DNA of 7,680 nt from JACCTH01 sp050741915 (GTDB taxonomy: Bacteria; Actinomycetota; Acidimicrobiia; Spongiisociales; ZC4RG35), in NCBI GenBank assembly GCA_050741915.1, contig JBOGEX010000153.1, forward strand, positions 1-7,680. The letters run 5' to 3'. The notes under the pieces were generated by a model. The model did no database searches. It was not told the DNA's origin and saw only the letters and a program-made list of their open reading frames with translations. Below are positions 5,299 to 7,680 of the stretch, in pieces; positions within the stretch are counted from its first letter, which is position 1, and the number at the start of each line of letters is the position of its first letter. The translations under genes and the position numbers were made by a program.

Positions 5299-6294
5299 AT
5301 GAAGGTTGATCAACCTCGACGTATGAGGCACAGCTCGTTTCAGGAGCTTGGAGATAAGCACGCGGTCGTCCTCGGCGGCGCCGGCTTCCTAGGTTCCCAC
5401 ATTTGCACCTGGCTGGTGGACGCCGGGGCGCGGGTCACCTGCATTGACAACATGATCACCGGCAATCCTGGGAATGTCGGGGACCTCTTCGGGACCAAAG
5501 CTTTCCGGCTGCTCGAATACGACGTCACCGATTACCTGCATGTTTCCGGGAACGTCGATTATGTGCTCAATTTCGCCTCTCCCGCCTCGCCAGTCGACTA
5601 TCTCCGGTGGCCGATTCACACCCTCAAAGTGGGAGCACTCGGTACGCATAAGGGCTTGGGCTTGGCTCTCGCCAAGGACGCCACCTTCTTCCTTGCGTCC
5701 ACATCAGAGGTCTACGGGGACCCTCTAGTCAATCCGCAACCGGAGACTTACTGGGGCAACGTCAATCCGGTCGGGCCGCGGGGGGTCTATGACGAGGCCA
5801 AGCGATTCGCCGAAGCCCTGACCCTGGCTTACAACCGCCAACATGCAATCCCGGTAAGAATCGTTCGAATCTTCAACACCTTTGGACCGGGAATGCGAGG
5901 TCACGACGGGAGAGCGATCCCGGCATTCTTCACCGCTGCTCTCCGGAACCTACCGTTGCCTGTCCATGGAGATGGATCTCAAACCCGATCGCTTTGTTAT
6001 GTCGACGATCTCGTTGATGGGATCCTGCGGCTTCTGCTCACCGACTACACCGAGCCAGTGAACCTGGGCAACCCCGAGGAGGTCACAGTGCTCCAGCTAG
6101 CGGAGTCGGTACAGGACGTGGTCGGCAATCATCCCGGCATCGAGTTCCATCCCCGCCCAGTTGACGACCCAACAGTGCGGCGACCCGACACGACGCGGGC
6201 GTTCGAGGTCTTGGGCTGGAAACCTCAGATCAGCATGCGTGAAGGGCTCGAGAAGACGCTTCCCTGGTTCCGCCGAACCATCATTGGCTCGTGA
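5299..6294 (+). CDS. uxs: UDP-glucuronate decarboxylase (UDP-xylose synthase), extended SDR family
   Basis: The 331-residue protein contains the NAD-binding GGAGFLGSH (26-34), D50 after strand 2, and the UXS-specific block NFASPASPVDY (91-101) followed by a P-I-x-T-L-K-V-G-x-x-G-T segment. STSEVYGDP (134-142) supplies the catalytic Ser/Thr and Glu, and YWGNVNPVGPRGVYDEAK (151-168) supplies Tyr164 and Lys168. The IFNTFGPGM and GSQTRSLCYVDDLVDG motifs and a late DDPTVRRPD also match UXS, whose conserved Arg in that region takes part in decarboxylation. The reaction is UDP-glucuronate to UDP-xylose plus CO2 with tightly bound NAD, in the cytosol. The first 20 residues are extra to the fold; ATG 5299 has a GGAG at 5285-5288, while ATG 5323 lacks one, so I keep 5299. 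No UDP-glucose 6-dehydrogenase is in the window, so UDP-glucuronate must be made elsewhere. Confidence 0.93.
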   Translation: MKVDQPRRMRHSSFQELGDKHAVVLGGAGFLGSHICTWLVDAGARVTCIDNMITGNPGNVGDLFGTKAFRLLEYDVTDYLHVSGNVDYVLNFASPASPVDYLRWPIHTLKVGALGTHKGLGLALAKDATFFLASTSEVYGDPLVNPQPETYWGNVNPVGPRGVYDEAKRFAEALTLAYNRQHAIPVRIVRIFNTFGPGMRGHDGRAIPAFFTAALRNLPLPVHGDGSQTRSLCYVDDLVDGILRLLLTDYTEPVNLGNPEEVTVLQLAESVQDVVGNHPGIEFHPRPVDDPTVRRPDTTRAFEVLGWKPQISMREGLEKTLPWFRRTIIGS

Positions 6295-6325
6295 ACTAGG
6301 GGGCGATAGATAGCGTTCCTGACGC

Positions 6326-7027
6326 ATGTCCTGGGACCAGCTCGGTGACTGGTGGCTTGATGAGCTAACCGGTGACCCAAGTTACAAAGAGGAGATCGAG
6401 CCGCTTCTCGTCGATCTGCTTCAGCCCAAGGTGGGCGGGGTTTATCTCGATCTCGGATGTGGCGAGGGCCGGATGATGGCCGCAGTCAAATCGTTCGGGG
6501 CCAGGGCTATTGGTTGTGACCTCCTTCATCCGTTGCTTGTCCGGGCTCGCGCTCAAGGGAGCGTCGTTCGAGCTCGGTTGCCCGACCTGGCGTGGGCTCG
6601 CCCGGCTTCTTTTGATGGGGCCTTGGTCGGCTTGGTGCTCGAGCATCTCGATGACGAATTGCGGTTCTTTGGGCAGGCGGCCACGGCCATTCGAAGCGGG
6701 GGCGTTCTAGCCGTGGTCATCAACCATCCGATCTGGACCGCTCCCGGCTCGAGTCCTATCGGGCAGGAGGATGGTGAAGTTCTTTGGCGGCCCGGCCGTT
6801 ACTTCGGTCGCGGTCATTCCGATGAGCCGGCTGGGCGCCAGAAGGTCCGCTTCTATCACCGCACCTTGGCATCGTTACTCACCTCGGCCGCCATGGCCGG
6901 CTGGGACCTCCAGCGGGTCGAGGAAGCGGGAATCAGTTCCGCAGCCGTGGCCCGAACCCCGGCCTCTGCCGGTCAGGAAGAGATACCCCGTCTACTCGGC
7001 CTGCGATGGTTACGTCGTACCCACTAG
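6326..7027 (+). CDS. Class I SAM-dependent methyltransferase
   Basis: The 233-residue protein has the SAM-binding motif I VYLDLGCGEG (39-48), an acidic D65 at the end of strand 2 (AIGCDLL), and a post-motif FDGALVGLVLEHLDD (96-110) typical of the Methyltransf_11/25 group, with a later GGVLAVVINHP strand. After this comes an insert with F-Y-H-R-T, often seen in small-molecule or glycan methyltransferases of this type. There is no membrane segment. ATG 6326 is the first start after an in-frame stop at 6320-6322; the only purine-rich stretch (AGGGGG, 6298-6303) is too far away for a normal Shine-Dalgarno. It lies 31 bases after the UXS gene and overlaps the next gene, so a shared transcript is likely. 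Acceptor is unknown; sugar O-methylation or modification of a lipid-linked glycan is an inference from context. Confidence 0.83.
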   Translation: MSWDQLGDWWLDELTGDPSYKEEIEPLLVDLLQPKVGGVYLDLGCGEGRMMAAVKSFGARAIGCDLLHPLLVRARAQGSVVRARLPDLAWARPASFDGALVGLVLEHLDDELRFFGQAATAIRSGGVLAVVINHPIWTAPGSSPIGQEDGEVLWRPGRYFGRGHSDEPAGRQKVRFYHRTLASLLTSAAMAGWDLQRVEEAGISSAAVARTPASAGQEEIPRLLGLRWLRRTH

Positions 7028-7680
7028 CAGTGGAATCAATATTCGCCCGTCTCTATGGGGTTGCCCTGGTCGCACACGTTGTGGGGAACTGGGGGCAGCC
7101 TGATGTCCCGTCCCTGGTGGGTCTTCTCAACCTCGGCGTGGGAATTGTTGGACTGGGCTTGACTTTGTGGCCACGACGGCCACTGCTGCTCGGGGCTTCG
7201 CTCCTGACGGTCGGTTCGGTACTGGGGGAGATGCCCTTCACCGGTAATCACTGGGTTGTCGCCGCCCTCGCCGGGTTGGTGATTCTGGCCACGAGAGCCG
7301 ACCCCGACCACTACCTGCCGGCGTTGCGATGGATCTTCATCGTGTTTTACGGATTCGCCGCGTTCGCCAAATTGAACTCGGGCTTTTTCGACCCGTCGGT
7401 CAGCTGCGCCGTGTTCTATGCGAATCAAAGCTTGCTGGGGTTTGGGCTCGGGCCGCTGCCGGAAGGGTCCCTGCTCAGAGCTTTGGTTGTGTGGGCCACT
7501 GCCGGCGTCGAACTCCTGATCTTGCCGTTGCTCTTGATCCGGCGAACCCGATACGCGGGCGTTGTTTTGGCGACGGTCTTTCACATCTTGATCTCTTTCG
7601 ATTTGAACCAGCATTTCTATGACTTCTCCTCGATCCTGATAGCTCTCCTCGTGTGCTTCCTACCCGATGAGGCCGTTGCC
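7006..7680 (+). CDS. Multi-pass membrane protein, HTTM-like, C-terminus beyond the window
   Basis: From ATG 7006 the frame stays open for 225 codons to the right edge. The translation is strongly hydrophobic, with about six or seven membrane spans: near residues 10-28, 35-55, 62-90, 106-124, 158-178, 184-200 and 205-220. Between spans 4 and 5 is FAKLNSGFFDPSVSCAVFY and near the end NQHFYDFSS. This layout resembles the HTTM (vitamin K-dependent gamma-carboxylase-like) membrane proteins of actinobacteria, whose biochemical role is mostly unknown. The start overlaps the methyltransferase end by 22 bases in a different frame; GTG 7030 is an alternative start just after that stop, and neither has a clear Shine-Dalgarno. 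Overlap suggests coupled translation. I am sure it encodes a membrane protein and less sure of the family. Confidence 0.78.
   Translation, partial: MVTSYPLAVESIFARLYGVALVAHVVGNWGQPDVPSLVGLLNLGVGIVGLGLTLWPRRPLLLGASLLTVGSVLGEMPFTGNHWVVAALAGLVILATRADPDHYLPALRWIFIVFYGFAAFAKLNSGFFDPSVSCAVFYANQSLLGFGLGPLPEGSLLRALVVWATAGVELLILPLLLIRRTRYAGVVLATVFHILISFDLNQHFYDFSSILIALLVCFLPDEAVA

Noticed and set aside
7036..7614. Minus-strand open frame of 192 codons
   Set aside because: It is antisense to the clear membrane-protein gene, rich in Gln, Arg, Glu and Pro without domain motifs, and is the expected mirror of a hydrophobic high-GC gene.
1..7680. CRISPR array, toxin-antitoxin or phage defence genes
   Set aside because: No regularly spaced direct repeats and no protein with such motifs; every sizeable gene fits glycan biosynthesis or the IS edge.

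Overview
The window looks like part of a surface-polysaccharide (nucleotide-sugar and glycosyl-transfer) locus from a high-GC bacterium. Codon choice and the style of the proteins suggest an actinobacterium, possibly an uncultured Acidimicrobiia-like lineage, but no phylogenetic marker is present and this is inference. No rRNA, tRNA, CRISPR array or phage gene is visible.

Left edge (1-1287): the last 31 codons of an ISAzo13-type (Rhodopirellula-type) DDE transposase are followed by a gene remnant of the alkaline phosphatase/sulfatase superfamily. The remnant has lost its expected N-terminal membrane part. A +1 frameshift at a GGGG run (293-296) also separates its metal-binding N-terminal strand (LILDAYG, one frame) from the rest (another frame). 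The IS edge plus the frameshift suggest a decayed accessory gene.

Centre (1402-5037): two divergent transcription units. On the minus strand are an unusual GT2 glycosyltransferase and a WbpD/WlbB-type left-handed beta-helix N-acetyltransferase with a C-terminal four-cysteine cluster. On the plus strand are a Gfo/Idh/MocA oxidoreductase and a DegT/DnrJ/EryC1 PLP aminotransferase that overlap by ATGA. Oxidoreductase, aminotransferase and acetyltransferase together form the known three-step route that oxidises C3 of a UDP-N-acetyl sugar, transaminates it and acetylates the new amine, giving a 2,3-diacetamido (or 3-acetamido) sugar nucleotide. The GT2 enzyme is a candidate for using such a sugar or for charging a lipid carrier.

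Right part (5038-7680): a 261-base intergenic region with inverted repeats precedes a plus-strand run of three genes: a UDP-glucuronate decarboxylase (UDP-xylose synthase), a class I SAM-dependent methyltransferase, and a multi-pass membrane protein (HTTM-like, open at the right edge) that overlaps the methyltransferase. This suggests a glycan containing xylose and a diacetamido sugar, possibly methylated. All enzyme families here are known. I see no convincing new defence or mobile system; the items of most interest are the broken sulfatase-like gene, the GT2 with an altered metal-binding motif, and the unexplained inverted repeats at 5038-5186.
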